The translations under genes and the position numbers were made by a program. A stretch of DNA of 64,000 nucleotides from JAPUDQ01 sp964573015 (GTDB lineage: Bacteria; Patescibacteriota; Saccharimonadia; Saccharimonadales; Saccharimonadaceae): NCBI GenBank assembly GCA_964573015.1, contig CAZNHZ010000001.1:1-64000 (forward strand), given 5' to 3'. Positions 16,958 to 25,333 of this stretch are shown here, in pieces. Position 1 is the stretch's first letter, and every line of letters begins with the position of its first letter. Below the pieces are notes generated by a model that worked only from the letters and a program-made list of their open reading frames with translations, was not told the DNA's origin and searched no databases.

Positions 16958-17833
16958 GTGTATAGTGCGATTGCTACAAACAAGCGAAATACTATCATAA
17001 TCATCCTGGCTTTTATCGGTTTGATATGGGGTTTGGGGTATTTGTTCTCGCTTTATTATGGTTCGACCGGCATCATGTGGGGAGCGCTAGTGATCGCTAC
17101 GGTTTATGCGCTGATCCAATATTTTGCTGCGGCAAAACTGGCAATTGTCATGAATGGCGCCAAAGAGATTAAAAAGAGAGACAATCCCAGGCTTTATCGT
17201 ATCGTTGAGAATCTCGCTATAACCAATGGTATGCCAATGCCAAAAGTTTACGTCATCGACGATCCGGCGCCCAACGCCTTTGCTACCGGCCGCGATCCGA
17301 ATCACGCGCATGTAGCGGCGACCAAAGGAATCATCGACGCCATGGATGATCGTGAACTGACAGCTGTCATGGCTCATGAGATGGGTCATGTCAAGAACTA
17401 CGACATAAGGGTCATGATGATTGTATTTGGTTTGGTCAGCGCCATCGGTATTATTGCCGATATGTTTATGCGTATGATGTGGTTTGGTGGCGATCGTGAA
17501 CGGCCATCAAGCCCGATATTTTTGGTAGCGGCTATCGCGGCGGCTATTATCACACCAATTGTTGCCATGTTGGTGCAAGCGGCAGTCTCTCGGCAACGTG
17601 AATATTTGGCCGATGCAACCGGTGCTCTAACGACACGTGATCCTGACGCCTTGGCGACTGCACTACAAAAAATCAGCCAGCATGGTTCGGCCATGAAGCG
17701 GCAAAACGGATCGACAGCTCATCTGTTTTTTGCCAATCCGCTCAAAAAGGGCAGTTTTACAAATGCCTTTAGTACACACCCGCCTATCACCGAACGTATA
17801 GCCCGATTGCAAACCATGCGATCAAAGATGTAA
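16958..17833 (+). CDS. htpX: HtpX-type M48 zinc metalloprotease
   Basis: 291 aa, GTG start with GGGAGT upstream. Two N-terminal membrane helices (about 10-55), zinc motif HEMGH in VMAHEMGHVKNYD, two further helices (about 150-215), and the third zinc ligand in REYLADATGA. HtpX degrades damaged membrane proteins with its active site facing the cytoplasm. It forms an operon with lemA (12-bp gap) and ligA (3-bp gap). Confidence 0.95.
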   Translation: MYSAIATNKRNTIIIILAFIGLIWGLGYLFSLYYGSTGIMWGALVIATVYALIQYFAAAKLAIVMNGAKEIKKRDNPRLYRIVENLAITNGMPMPKVYVIDDPAPNAFATGRDPNHAHVAATKGIIDAMDDRELTAVMAHEMGHVKNYDIRVMMIVFGLVSAIGIIADMFMRMMWFGGDRERPSSPIFLVAAIAAAIITPIVAMLVQAAVSRQREYLADATGALTTRDPDALATALQKISQHGSAMKRQNGSTAHLFFANPLKKGSFTNAFSTHPPITERIARLQTMRSKM

Positions 17834-17836
17834 GAT

Positions 17837-19858
17837 ATGAGCTCATTTGACGACCCGGTTCAGCGTTATTATGAGCTTGTCGATACGCTAAATACCTACG
17901 CTTATGAGTATCACGTACTCGATGCACCAAGTGTCGATGACGCGGTGTATGATGCCCTCTACGGTGAGCTCAAGCAGATCGAGTCACAGCATCCGGAGCT
18001 GATCAGCTCTGATAGCCCTTCGCAGCGCGTCGGACACAAACTAAAAGGCGGTTTTGCTAAAGTTAAGCATAGTAGTCGTATGCTCAGCCTCAATGATGTG
18101 TTTGATCGTAGTGAAGTTGAAGCGTGGGTGAAGCGTATAGACAAATTATTGCCCGGTACACGCCATGAGTTTTTTGCCGATATCAAGATGGACGGCTTGG
18201 CATGTGCACTGGTCTATCAGGATGGTTTGTTGGTGCGGGGGTTGACCCGCGGCGACAGTTTCGTCGGCGAGGACATTACCAGCAATGTCAGGACGATACG
18301 CAATATCCCACTGAAATTACGTGATGTGGCGAAATATCGGCATTTTCTCCAGGGTCGGACAGAAATCCGCGGTGAAATCGTCATGCTCAAACAAGATTTT
18401 GAACGTCTCAATGATGAGCAGCGAGCACTCGGCAAACCAGAGTTTGCCAATCCGCGAAATCTCGCCGCCGGTACGATGCGACAGCTCGATCCGCAGCTTG
18501 TCGCGTCGCGGCCGCTGACGTTTATCGCCTATGATCTGCTGCGTGATGATCCGTCGGAAGTGCCGACCAATATGTTTGCCTATGAAGCGGCGACAGCTAT
18601 CGGGATTCGCCGCAATAAGCAGGCCGCCGTATTTGATAGCGTGAACGACGTGATGCGGTTTGTCGATGAATGGGATGAAAAGCGTCATGATCTGCCGTTT
18701 AATACCGACGGACTTGTCATCAAAGTCAATAATCGCCAGCAATTTGCCGATCTCGGTATCGTCGGCAAACAGCCGCGCGGTGCAGTTGCATACAAATATG
18801 CCGCCGAGCAGGCGACGACGATCGTGCGCGATATCGTAATATCGATTGGGCGCACTGGCGCGGCGACACCGGTCGCAGTCTTTGATCCGGTGCAGGTGGC
18901 GGGTACGACGGTCCAGCACGCTAGTTTGCATAATGCCGATGAGATCGCGCGGCTGGATGTTCGACGTGGTGATACGGTAGTGATATTTAAAGCCGGTGAT
19001 ATCATTCCCCAGGTGCAGTCCATCATCACCGAACTCCGGCCGAAAGAGACGAAAGCGATTGACTACGAGGCAGAGCTGGCACGGCAATATCCGGAGCTGA
19101 AGTTTGTTCGGCCTGAGGGTGAAGTAGTCTACCGGGTAGAGGGTCTCACTGGACCACTGATACTCAAACGATCTTTGCGGCATTTTGCCAGCAAGGGCGC
19201 GCTCGATATCGATACGCTCGGCGAGAAAAATGTCGAAGCACTCGTAGATAGTAGTCTCGTGAATGATCTCGCCGATATCTATACCTTGACCAAGGACCAG
19301 CTGCTGACACTCGACCGTTTCGCCGATATCTCCGCGCAAAAATTGATCGATGCCATCGCCGACAAAAAATCTCCGTCGCTGGAGCGCTTTGTCTACGGTC
19401 TCGGCATCCGTCACGTCGGCATCCAGACTGCGATCGACCTCGTCAAATCATTTGGGTCGCTCGAGTCGATAGAGAGCGCTACCCTCGAGTTGCTACGTGA
19501 AGTTGAGGGTGTCGGCGAAGTTGTAGCTGAATCAATCGTGGCGTGGTTTGCCGATGAGGACAATATGGCGTTGCTCGACAAATTCCGCAGTCTCGGTGTC
19601 ATGCCGCACGTGCAGCAGACATCAGACAAACTTATAGGCAAAAGTTTTGTCGTGACTGGTACGCTCACATCAATGAGTCGCGACGAAGCAGCCGATCGTA
19701 TCCGTGCGCTTGGCGGCACATTTCAAACCAGCGTCGGCAAAGATACGACCTATCTCGTCGCCGGCGGCAAAGTCGGGCAGGGCAAGCTCAAAAAAGCCGA
19801 GAGCTACGGGACGAAAATAATTAATGAGCGAGCATTGCTGGAGTTATTAGGTGTCTAA
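17837..19858 (+). CDS. ligA: NAD-dependent DNA ligase
   Basis: 673 aa, full length. Domains in order: Ia NAD-binding, adenylation domain with KMDGLA (catalytic Lys in FADIKMDGLACALV, about residue 117), OB fold, zinc finger region, HhH repeats (GVGEVVAESI) and a C-terminal BRCT domain (LIGKSFVVTGTLTSMSRDEA). One point to note: the usual four zinc cysteines (CPxCG...C..C) are not evident in the segment FVRPEGEVVYRVEGLTGP, so the zinc finger appears to have lost its ligands. It seals nicks in replication and repair. Confidence 0.96.
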   Translation: MSSFDDPVQRYYELVDTLNTYAYEYHVLDAPSVDDAVYDALYGELKQIESQHPELISSDSPSQRVGHKLKGGFAKVKHSSRMLSLNDVFDRSEVEAWVKRIDKLLPGTRHEFFADIKMDGLACALVYQDGLLVRGLTRGDSFVGEDITSNVRTIRNIPLKLRDVAKYRHFLQGRTEIRGEIVMLKQDFERLNDEQRALGKPEFANPRNLAAGTMRQLDPQLVASRPLTFIAYDLLRDDPSEVPTNMFAYEAATAIGIRRNKQAAVFDSVNDVMRFVDEWDEKRHDLPFNTDGLVIKVNNRQQFADLGIVGKQPRGAVAYKYAAEQATTIVRDIVISIGRTGAATPVAVFDPVQVAGTTVQHASLHNADEIARLDVRRGDTVVIFKAGDIIPQVQSIITELRPKETKAIDYEAELARQYPELKFVRPEGEVVYRVEGLTGPLILKRSLRHFASKGALDIDTLGEKNVEALVDSSLVNDLADIYTLTKDQLLTLDRFADISAQKLIDAIADKKSPSLERFVYGLGIRHVGIQTAIDLVKSFGSLESIESATLELLREVEGVGEVVAESIVAWFADEDNMALLDKFRSLGVMPHVQQTSDKLIGKSFVVTGTLTSMSRDEAADRIRALGGTFQTSVGKDTTYLVAGGKVGQGKLKKAESYGTKIINERALLELLGV

Positions 19859-20084
19859 CAGAATGATCTCTCCTCAACCAGAATTGCAGCTCGGTACGTA
19901 TCGTCACTACAAAGGCGGAGAATACGAAGTAATAATGCTGGCATGTAATGAAGCGACACACGAATGGTGTGTGGTGTATCGGGCGCTGTATGATACGCAC
20001 GGTTCGCCAGATATATGGATTCGGACCTTTGATGATTTCACGGCGGTTTTGCCCGATGGCAGACAACGATTTGAAAAGATGTAG
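19851..20084 (+). CDS. DUF1653 domain protein
   Basis: 77 aa. The core LGTYRHYKGGEYEVIMLAC, VVYRALY and WIRTFDDFTA matches DUF1653, a small beta-rich domain of unknown role. GTG at 19851 overlaps the end of ligA by 8 bp; ATG at 19863 is the alternative start. The overlap indicates co-translation with ligA. Confidence 0.85.
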   Translation: MSNRMISPQPELQLGTYRHYKGGEYEVIMLACNEATHEWCVVYRALYDTHGSPDIWIRTFDDFTAVLPDGRQRFEKM

Positions 20085-20182
20085 TGATGGCACGCGGATT
20101 GAGAAAAACAATAACAAGATGACGATCCGTCAGCAGATAACGGCGATTATCGGTGTCGTATTTACAGCGCTTATCATGAAAA

Positions 20183-20221
20183 TAAATAAAAACGCTCTCG
20201 ACCGCATATGGCTGAGAGCGT
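20183..20221 (-). terminator. Intrinsic terminator of the RRM gene
   Basis: Minus strand: ACGCTCTC stem with GAGAGCGT, 14-nt loop, followed by TTTTTATTTATTTT. Confidence 0.85.
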
Positions 20222-20244
20222 CCTTATCCAAGCGAGCAGCTTGA

Positions 20245-20523
20245 TTACCAGCTGCGATTGTTGTCGCGTGGTTTGTCCTCGCGAGGGCGAGCTTCGTTGA
20301 CGGTGATTTGACGACCATCAAGCTCGGAATTGTTGAGCTTTTCGATCGCTGCATCTGCTTCGGCGTCGTTTTCGTACTCGACGAAACCAAATCCGCGTGA
20401 GCGTCCGCTTTCACGGTCAGTCACTACCTTGGCACTAGCGACAGTACCGACAGAGGCAAAGTGCGCCTGCAGGCTGTCGTCAGTCGTTGCCCAGGCAAGA
20501 CTTCCTACAAAAAGTTTTTTCAC
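20245..20523 (-). CDS. RRM-type RNA-binding protein
   Basis: 92 aa, a single RNA recognition motif with RNP2 KLFVGSLAW (3-11) and RNP1 SRGFGFVEYE, followed by a short basic tail (RPREDKPRDNNRSW). Such small RRM proteins resemble cyanobacterial Rbp proteins and may act as RNA chaperones. GTG start with AGAGGA about 8 nt upstream and a leader of undetermined length. The 20524-20787 region upstream holds no supported gene. Confidence 0.9.
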   Translation of the reverse strand: MKKLFVGSLAWATTDDSLQAHFASVGTVASAKVVTDRESGRSRGFGFVEYENDAEADAAIEKLNNSELDGRQITVNEARPREDKPRDNNRSW

Positions 20524-20787
20524 GTATACTATCCTCTTACGTTGCTGCTTCAGTCGACCAGCAGTTTGGGAGACCCTACACGCTACTATCTGAAACTGTG
20601 ATTATTTAAGCATATCGGGCTAAAAAAAGATAGATGAATAGGTATCTGGCGTTTTTCTGATGTAATATTTGACACTATGACACAAATTATAGTAGCTGCT
20701 AAAATATGTGTCATAGGCAAGAAAGCGTCTGGGAGGGGGATTAATGATGGCTGATGGTATTTGATAATTACTAGGATGACGATAATG
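20524..20787. other. Non-coding stretch
   Basis: 264 bp between the RRM gene start and the promoter of the candidate RNA. It presumably contains the RRM gene leader and promoter on the minus strand. A weak 71-aa minus-strand frame (20586-20801) has no ribosome binding site and poor coding character. I see nothing else. Confidence 0.4.
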
Positions 20788-20945
20788 TTGCAAATAAGCA
20801 CAAACGTGTTATATTGAGAGTATCGGCTGATGCGCTACGGGTTTGCGCGCTGAAAACAAACATTCTCTCCTATAAACAAACACAAACCCGGGTGGGCGCG
20901 CACCAGCTCACGTTCAAAACACCTCTTATCATACGGAGGTGTTTT
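20788..20945 (+). ncRNA. Candidate structured small RNA with its own promoter and terminator
   Basis: A promoter (TTGCAA at 20788-20793, 16-bp spacer, TATATT at 20810-20815) and a strong terminator (AACACCTC/GAGGTGTT plus T run, 20917-20945) bracket about 125 nt with no ORF. Between them CGGGTTTG (20838-20845) pairs with CAAACCCG (20883-20890), TGCGC (20831-20835) with GCGCA (20898-20902) and GCTG (20826-20829) with CAGC (20904-20907). The 37-nt loop is A-rich and carries CTCTCCT, which could pair with Shine-Dalgarno sequences. It does not match 4.5S, tmRNA or RNase P RNA features that I know. Confidence 0.55.
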
Positions 20946-20966
20946 TGGTATAATCATGTGGCACGA

Positions 20967-21041
20967 GGGGTCGTCGTATAATGGCTAGTATACATCCATG
21001 GCATGGATGGGATCGGAGTTCAATTCTCCGCGACTCCACCA
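20967..21041 (+). tRNA. tRNA-Ala (anticodon GGC)
   Basis: Acceptor GGGGTCG/CGACTCC contains the G3-U70 pair that marks alanine tRNAs. Anticodon stem CATCC/GGATG with loop ATGGCAT gives GGC. T-arm GGAGTTCAATTCTCC, encoded CCA. TATAAT at 20949-20954 lies just upstream. Confidence 0.93.
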
Positions 21042-21119
21042 TAAATATCGAAATAAAGACTTTTTTACAGTAAACCTTTTGACTGGTGAGTTTGAGAGAA
21101 TTTACGGTATACTGTAAAT

Positions 21120-22415
21120 ATGCATAAGAAGTATATTCTTTGGCGTCTCGAACGTCTGATAAAAAAATATTTTAAACGTCACAACCCAAAGCTAATAGTC
21201 ATAACCGGCAGCGTCGGCAAAACCAGCACCAAGCTGGCGATTGCTACCGTATTGTCGACACAGTACACGGTGCGTGTAAATCAAGGCAATCACAATATGC
21301 AGTTTAGTGTTCCGTTGTCGATACTGGGCGTTGATTATCCTGACGATCCGCACTCAATTTTGCAGTGGTTACAAGTGATTCGCGCTATGAAAACCGTCAT
21401 CAAAAATGACGACATACAGGTCATCGTGCAAGAACTCGGCACGGATAGTCCGGGCGATATTGCGCATTTCGGGACGTATCTTAAGCCGGATATAGCAGTA
21501 ATTACCGCAGTTAGTCCGGAGCACATGGAGAATTTTCCTACGCTCGACGATGTCGCAAAAGAAGAGTTGGCAATAGCGGAATTTTCCGGTCTGACCGTGA
21601 TAAATCGTGACGATGTCGATGCGCAATATGCGCAATATGCCAAGACCACAAACATTACTACTTACGGCCTATCTCAAGGTGCGGAATACCGTATCGACCT
21701 GCATGCGACATCGCCGCTTGACGCCAAAATGGGCACCCTGCATAGTCCGGAATGGGGAGAAACCTCGCTCAGTATCCAACTAGTCGGTAATCATTCGGTC
21801 AAGATAGTCGGTGCAGCCGCTGCGGTTGCGGCCAAGCTTGGTATGAGTCCGCAGAATTTTGCCAATGGAGTAGCCAAGGTTAGCACTCCGGCTGGGCGCA
21901 TGAGCCTATTACGCGGTGCAAGTGAGTCGATAATTATCGATGATAGCTACAATTCAAGCCCCAAAGCGGCAATCGCAGCTATCGAGACGCTCAAGGCTAT
22001 CGATGCTCCGCAACGGATAGCAATCTTGGGATCGATGAACGAACTGGGAAATTATTCCGAAGAAGCTCATCGCAAGGTAGGCTCGGTCTGTGATAATCAG
22101 CTGATTGACTGGGTGGTAACAATCGGCGAGGATGCTGCCAAGTATTTGGCGCCGGCGGCATATGATCGCGGATGCCGGGTGAAATCATTTAGGACTCCGT
22201 ATGAGGCCGGGGGGTTTGTGAGACAAAACTTGCAGCGCGGCGCGGTGACACTAGTCAAAGGCTCGCAAAACAATATATTTGCTGAGGAGGCTATCAAGGT
22301 TATACTGCATGACGCGAGTGATGAAAAACATTTAGTTCGGCAGACGGCCGTATGGCTCGACAAAAAACGAGCATGTTTTGATCAGGCCCCACAAGAAACA
22401 TCGAGGGTAATGTGA
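21120..22415 (+). CDS. murF: UDP-N-acetylmuramoyl-tripeptide--D-alanyl-D-alanine ligase (MurF-like)
   Basis: 431 aa Mur ligase. P-loop VITGSVGKTSTK (about 28-39), central HMENF motif, IIDDSYNSSPKA and AILGSMNELG that are characteristic of MurF, and terminal VTLVKGSQNN. It adds D-Ala-D-Ala, the product of Ddl encoded at 7186, to the muramyl tripeptide in the cytoplasm. The N-terminal UDP-binding domain is shorter than in typical MurF, so another Mur ligase role is possible. TATACT lies exactly 6 nt before the ATG and no ribosome binding site is present, so leaderless. Confidence 0.85.
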   Translation: MHKKYILWRLERLIKKYFKRHNPKLIVITGSVGKTSTKLAIATVLSTQYTVRVNQGNHNMQFSVPLSILGVDYPDDPHSILQWLQVIRAMKTVIKNDDIQVIVQELGTDSPGDIAHFGTYLKPDIAVITAVSPEHMENFPTLDDVAKEELAIAEFSGLTVINRDDVDAQYAQYAKTTNITTYGLSQGAEYRIDLHATSPLDAKMGTLHSPEWGETSLSIQLVGNHSVKIVGAAAAVAAKLGMSPQNFANGVAKVSTPAGRMSLLRGASESIIIDDSYNSSPKAAIAAIETLKAIDAPQRIAILGSMNELGNYSEEAHRKVGSVCDNQLIDWVVTIGEDAAKYLAPAAYDRGCRVKSFRTPYEAGGFVRQNLQRGAVTLVKGSQNNIFAEEAIKVILHDASDEKHLVRQTAVWLDKKRACFDQAPQETSRVM

Positions 22416-24010
22416 TGGACGATAATTCACAGCCAATTCAAAATAACCCGACTAATACTGACGACACTTCGGCAAGGGTTGCCGAGCCAACTGCAAATCA
22501 ACCAACTGTTGATACGGCACCAGCAGCACAGCCAGCTCAAACGCCCGTCACCGACTGGGGAGGCGGCGGTACGCTGGCGACTGTCCGTCAAATTGAGCAA
22601 AAAGAGCCGCTTATTACAAAGATTGATGGCAAATATAAACTCAGCCGACGTTTAGTGATAGGCCTGCGTATCGCACTAGCGGTTGTGATATTGGCAGTAA
22701 TCGGATTGGTGGCTGCGATAGTCACCTATGGACAACCTAAGAATGCTCTGTATCACTCGATGCTGCGCGCCGTGCAGGCTAAATACGTGCGTATTGATGA
22801 TACTTACGAGGTAACTGCCCAGGGTGTGCCATCGCTTATTATCAAAACCGAGTTGCACGGTAATGACCGTTTGCAGCTTAGCAGCAACAGCAAGATCGAG
22901 CTAAACAACAACGACAAGAAAAATACGGTTGATGTCGATTTTGTATATCCCGAAGCGACGAAGCTGCTGTTTAGGCCAACTAGGCTCAAAGCTTTTGTCG
23001 ACGAAGCCACTAAAGGTGAGACTGTACTGACCGACACTCTAAAAGAGTTCGATCAAGTCATCGGCGGTATCGACAAAAAGTGGGTAGAAGTAACGCTTGA
23101 TGATATCAACTCGGTATTTGAAAAAAATGCCAAAGCCAAAGAGGTTAGCTGCTTGGTAAGCACGCTGTCCGGATACAAAGAATCATATGCCGAGCATGAT
23201 GAGGCCAAACAATTGCTCGATACGGCCGATCCTATAAAAATTGTTGAAAGTTCATTTGTTTGGACCGACAGAGGACCGGCCCAAAAGTTGCGTCTCAGTA
23301 TTGACAGCGCTGCTTTGCAGCGTTTGATCAAACAGTTTAAAAGCACTCGAATTTTTGATCGGCTAGACAATTGCACCGAAGCCGATTTGAGTAAGACTAT
23401 CGACGATGTCGCTAAAAAGTTTTTGGATGACAAGTCCGATCAGAAACCCACTATCGACTATTGGGTGCAAGCAATCACTCATGATCCGATAAAAATCCGC
23501 TACGAATTGTCAGACAAAACTCAAAAAATCACTCATGAAGTGAGTTTTGCGAGCGAACCAGACAACCACGTATCGATACCCCAAAAAGATAAATCACTCA
23601 AAGAATTTAGGCTCGATGCCGAAAAGTTCTTTGGAGTTACTTTGCAGGAGTTGCAGGCCAAAGCCCGTGATGCCGATCGTCAAAACGATGTAGCCGAAGT
23701 TGCCAGAAGCTTGGAGGCTTACTACGCTGATAACGGCCGTTATTTGTCGCCATCAGACATTACCGCCCAAAACATGCCGACCAAACTCAAGGTAGCTATG
23801 AATATTCTCACTACCCCTGGCAGCAAGGACTTCTCATATCACAGTGCGAGGGACGCAGTAGTGCAGAGCCCGACATTTTCTCAGTATGTTTATCAGCCAT
23901 TGACGGCTGACGGCAAGATTTGTGCCGGATCGTCGTCGTGTCAAAAATTTATTTTGTGGTATCGTCTTGAGTCTGATCATTCTGTCCGTAAAGTAACTTC
24001 GTTTAACTAA
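22415..24010 (+). CDS. Membrane-anchored surface protein with a pilin-like segment
   Basis: 531 aa; ATG overlaps the murF stop codon (TGATG). An N-terminal disordered Gln/Thr/Pro-rich cytoplasmic part (1-80), one membrane helix (about 84-108), then a large outside domain. Near the C-terminus ARDADRQNDVAEVARSLEAY then YADNGRYLS resembles the RxxDLxxLxxALxxYYxxNGxYP stretch of type IV pilins and pseudopilins. The next gene encodes a related protein: both have ID-x-KWVE-x-T-x-x-DI followed by a conserved SC. Function unknown. Confidence 0.7.
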   Translation: MDDNSQPIQNNPTNTDDTSARVAEPTANQPTVDTAPAAQPAQTPVTDWGGGGTLATVRQIEQKEPLITKIDGKYKLSRRLVIGLRIALAVVILAVIGLVAAIVTYGQPKNALYHSMLRAVQAKYVRIDDTYEVTAQGVPSLIIKTELHGNDRLQLSSNSKIELNNNDKKNTVDVDFVYPEATKLLFRPTRLKAFVDEATKGETVLTDTLKEFDQVIGGIDKKWVEVTLDDINSVFEKNAKAKEVSCLVSTLSGYKESYAEHDEAKQLLDTADPIKIVESSFVWTDRGPAQKLRLSIDSAALQRLIKQFKSTRIFDRLDNCTEADLSKTIDDVAKKFLDDKSDQKPTIDYWVQAITHDPIKIRYELSDKTQKITHEVSFASEPDNHVSIPQKDKSLKEFRLDAEKFFGVTLQELQAKARDADRQNDVAEVARSLEAYYADNGRYLSPSDITAQNMPTKLKVAMNILTTPGSKDFSYHSARDAVVQSPTFSQYVYQPLTADGKICAGSSSCQKFILWYRLESDHSVRKVTSFN

Positions 24011-24109
24011 GATACGACATAACTGTTATGTCAACTGCTATCTGTTGTCTAGTTTTTTGCTGTTGCCAATGATATCATACAAGAAGCATTAGTAATAACG
24101 AGAGACTAT

Positions 24110-25270
24110 ATGGACGAAAACAAGCCAAACACCAACGCTCCGGAAGACGAATTGCAATCAAGGCCGGAATCACCACTTCAACCGGATAACAACGATGAGT
24201 CGGTTCTGCCTACACCCGTAATTTCTAACACCCAACCAACCAGCCTCATGTCCAGAGTTTCAAAAAAAGCTATCATTGCAGTTGTAGCTGGTCTCATAGT
24301 TTTGCTCGGCGGTGGCGCGGCCGGAGCACTCTGGTGGACGAGCCCTGAAAAATCCCTATCCGATGCTATGTCAGCCACTGAACTGCCTCAGGGAGGCGCG
24401 ATCAAGGGCGACTTTGTGGTGACGCCAAAAGACGGCAAGCCGGTGACGATTGCCTACGATACGAAATACAAAGGTTTTGTCAACAAGACTGACCTCAGTG
24501 TCAAAGCCAGCATGGGCGCGATCAAGCTTGATATGAGCGGCGGGGTAGCGACTACGGCAAACAAAAGCGTGCTGTTTCGCGTCAATGATATTCGCGACAC
24601 GATCAACTCATTTGCCCAAGGCGACAGGGCTATGATAGACGAGTATTATGGTGGTCTACTGGACAAAATCGACGGCAAATGGGTAGAGATGACCGAAGCT
24701 GACATCAAAGATGCCACCAAAGACTCCGGTACCGATTTCTCCTGTGTGATGGATAAAACCGCCAAGCTCATGCAGGACAAGGCTTTTCTCAAAGAAGCCT
24801 CTGATATCTACAAGAAAAACCCAATCTTTTCTATCAAAGAAAAAATGGGCAGCGAAAAAATCGATGGGCGTGATAGCAACCGCGTCCTGCTTGCCTATGA
24901 CAAAGCCAAGGACAAGGCTTTTGGTGACGCACTTGAAAAAACAGCCGCCGTCAAAGAACTCAAATCGTGCATCAAAGATACCGACACCAAGATGGAAGAT
25001 AAAAAAGACGACACCAAGACTCCGCGTATCGAAGTCTGGATAGACAAATGGTCGCACAAGATCAACAAGATGATGGTAGTCCAAGAGGACAACGGTACGA
25101 CCGTCCAGATGACGACAGTTATCAATTACAACAACAGTCAAAAAGTCGATGTACCAAAAGCCGACACGCAGTTCAAGGATCTAAAGTCCGAGATTGAGAA
25201 GCTCCAACAGGACTTTTCGCCGACTGTTCCGCTAGAGCCAGATAGTACGCTGCCGATTAGTAGGATCTAG
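24110..25270 (+). CDS. Membrane-anchored surface protein, paralogue of the preceding gene
   Basis: 386 aa. Pro/Asn/Glu-rich N-terminus (1-50), one membrane helix (about 58-80), then an outside domain rich in Lys and Asp. KIDGKWVEMTEADIKD followed by DFSCVMDKTA parallels IDKKWVEVTLDDINSVFE and VSCLVSTLSG in the preceding protein, so they are tandem paralogues, but this one lacks the pilin-like stretch. CGAGAGA serves as a weak ribosome binding site. Terminator at 25290. Possibly part of the cell surface of the organism; no enzymatic motif seen. Confidence 0.65.
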   Translation: MDENKPNTNAPEDELQSRPESPLQPDNNDESVLPTPVISNTQPTSLMSRVSKKAIIAVVAGLIVLLGGGAAGALWWTSPEKSLSDAMSATELPQGGAIKGDFVVTPKDGKPVTIAYDTKYKGFVNKTDLSVKASMGAIKLDMSGGVATTANKSVLFRVNDIRDTINSFAQGDRAMIDEYYGGLLDKIDGKWVEMTEADIKDATKDSGTDFSCVMDKTAKLMQDKAFLKEASDIYKKNPIFSIKEKMGSEKIDGRDSNRVLLAYDKAKDKAFGDALEKTAAVKELKSCIKDTDTKMEDKKDDTKTPRIEVWIDKWSHKINKMMVVQEDNGTTVQMTTVINYNNSQKVDVPKADTQFKDLKSEIEKLQQDFSPTVPLEPDSTLPISRI

Positions 25271-25289
25271 GAGGAAGCATCGTTACATC

Positions 25290-25318
25290 AAGAGGTAGCA
25301 AGCCTGGCTACCTCTTTT
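25290..25318 (+). terminator. Intrinsic terminator, directly followed by the leuS promoter
   Basis: AGAGGTAGC, 7-nt loop, GCTACCTCT, TTT. The leuS -10 box TATAAT begins at 25321, three bases after the T run. Confidence 0.85.
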
Positions 25319-25333
25319 GTTATAATGAAGTCT

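Noticed and set aside
18317..19414. 365-codon open frame on the minus strand inside ligA
   Set aside because: It lies wholly antisense to a clear full-length ligase, has no ribosome binding site and no recognisable domain; a codon-bias shadow.
20586..20801. 71-codon hydrophobic minus-strand frame upstream of the RRM gene
   Set aside because: No ribosome binding site and overlaps the likely RRM leader; AT-rich non-coding sequence often gives such frames.
20822..20945. 4.5S (SRP) RNA or tmRNA identity for the small RNA
   Set aside because: The conserved apical SRP motif with GGAA-type loops and the tmRNA tRNA-like ends and tag frame are not present.
24656..25141. 161-codon minus-strand frame in the second surface protein gene
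   Set aside because: Phe/Val/Asp-rich antisense of Lys/Asp codons; no start signals and a well-supported gene on the plus strand.
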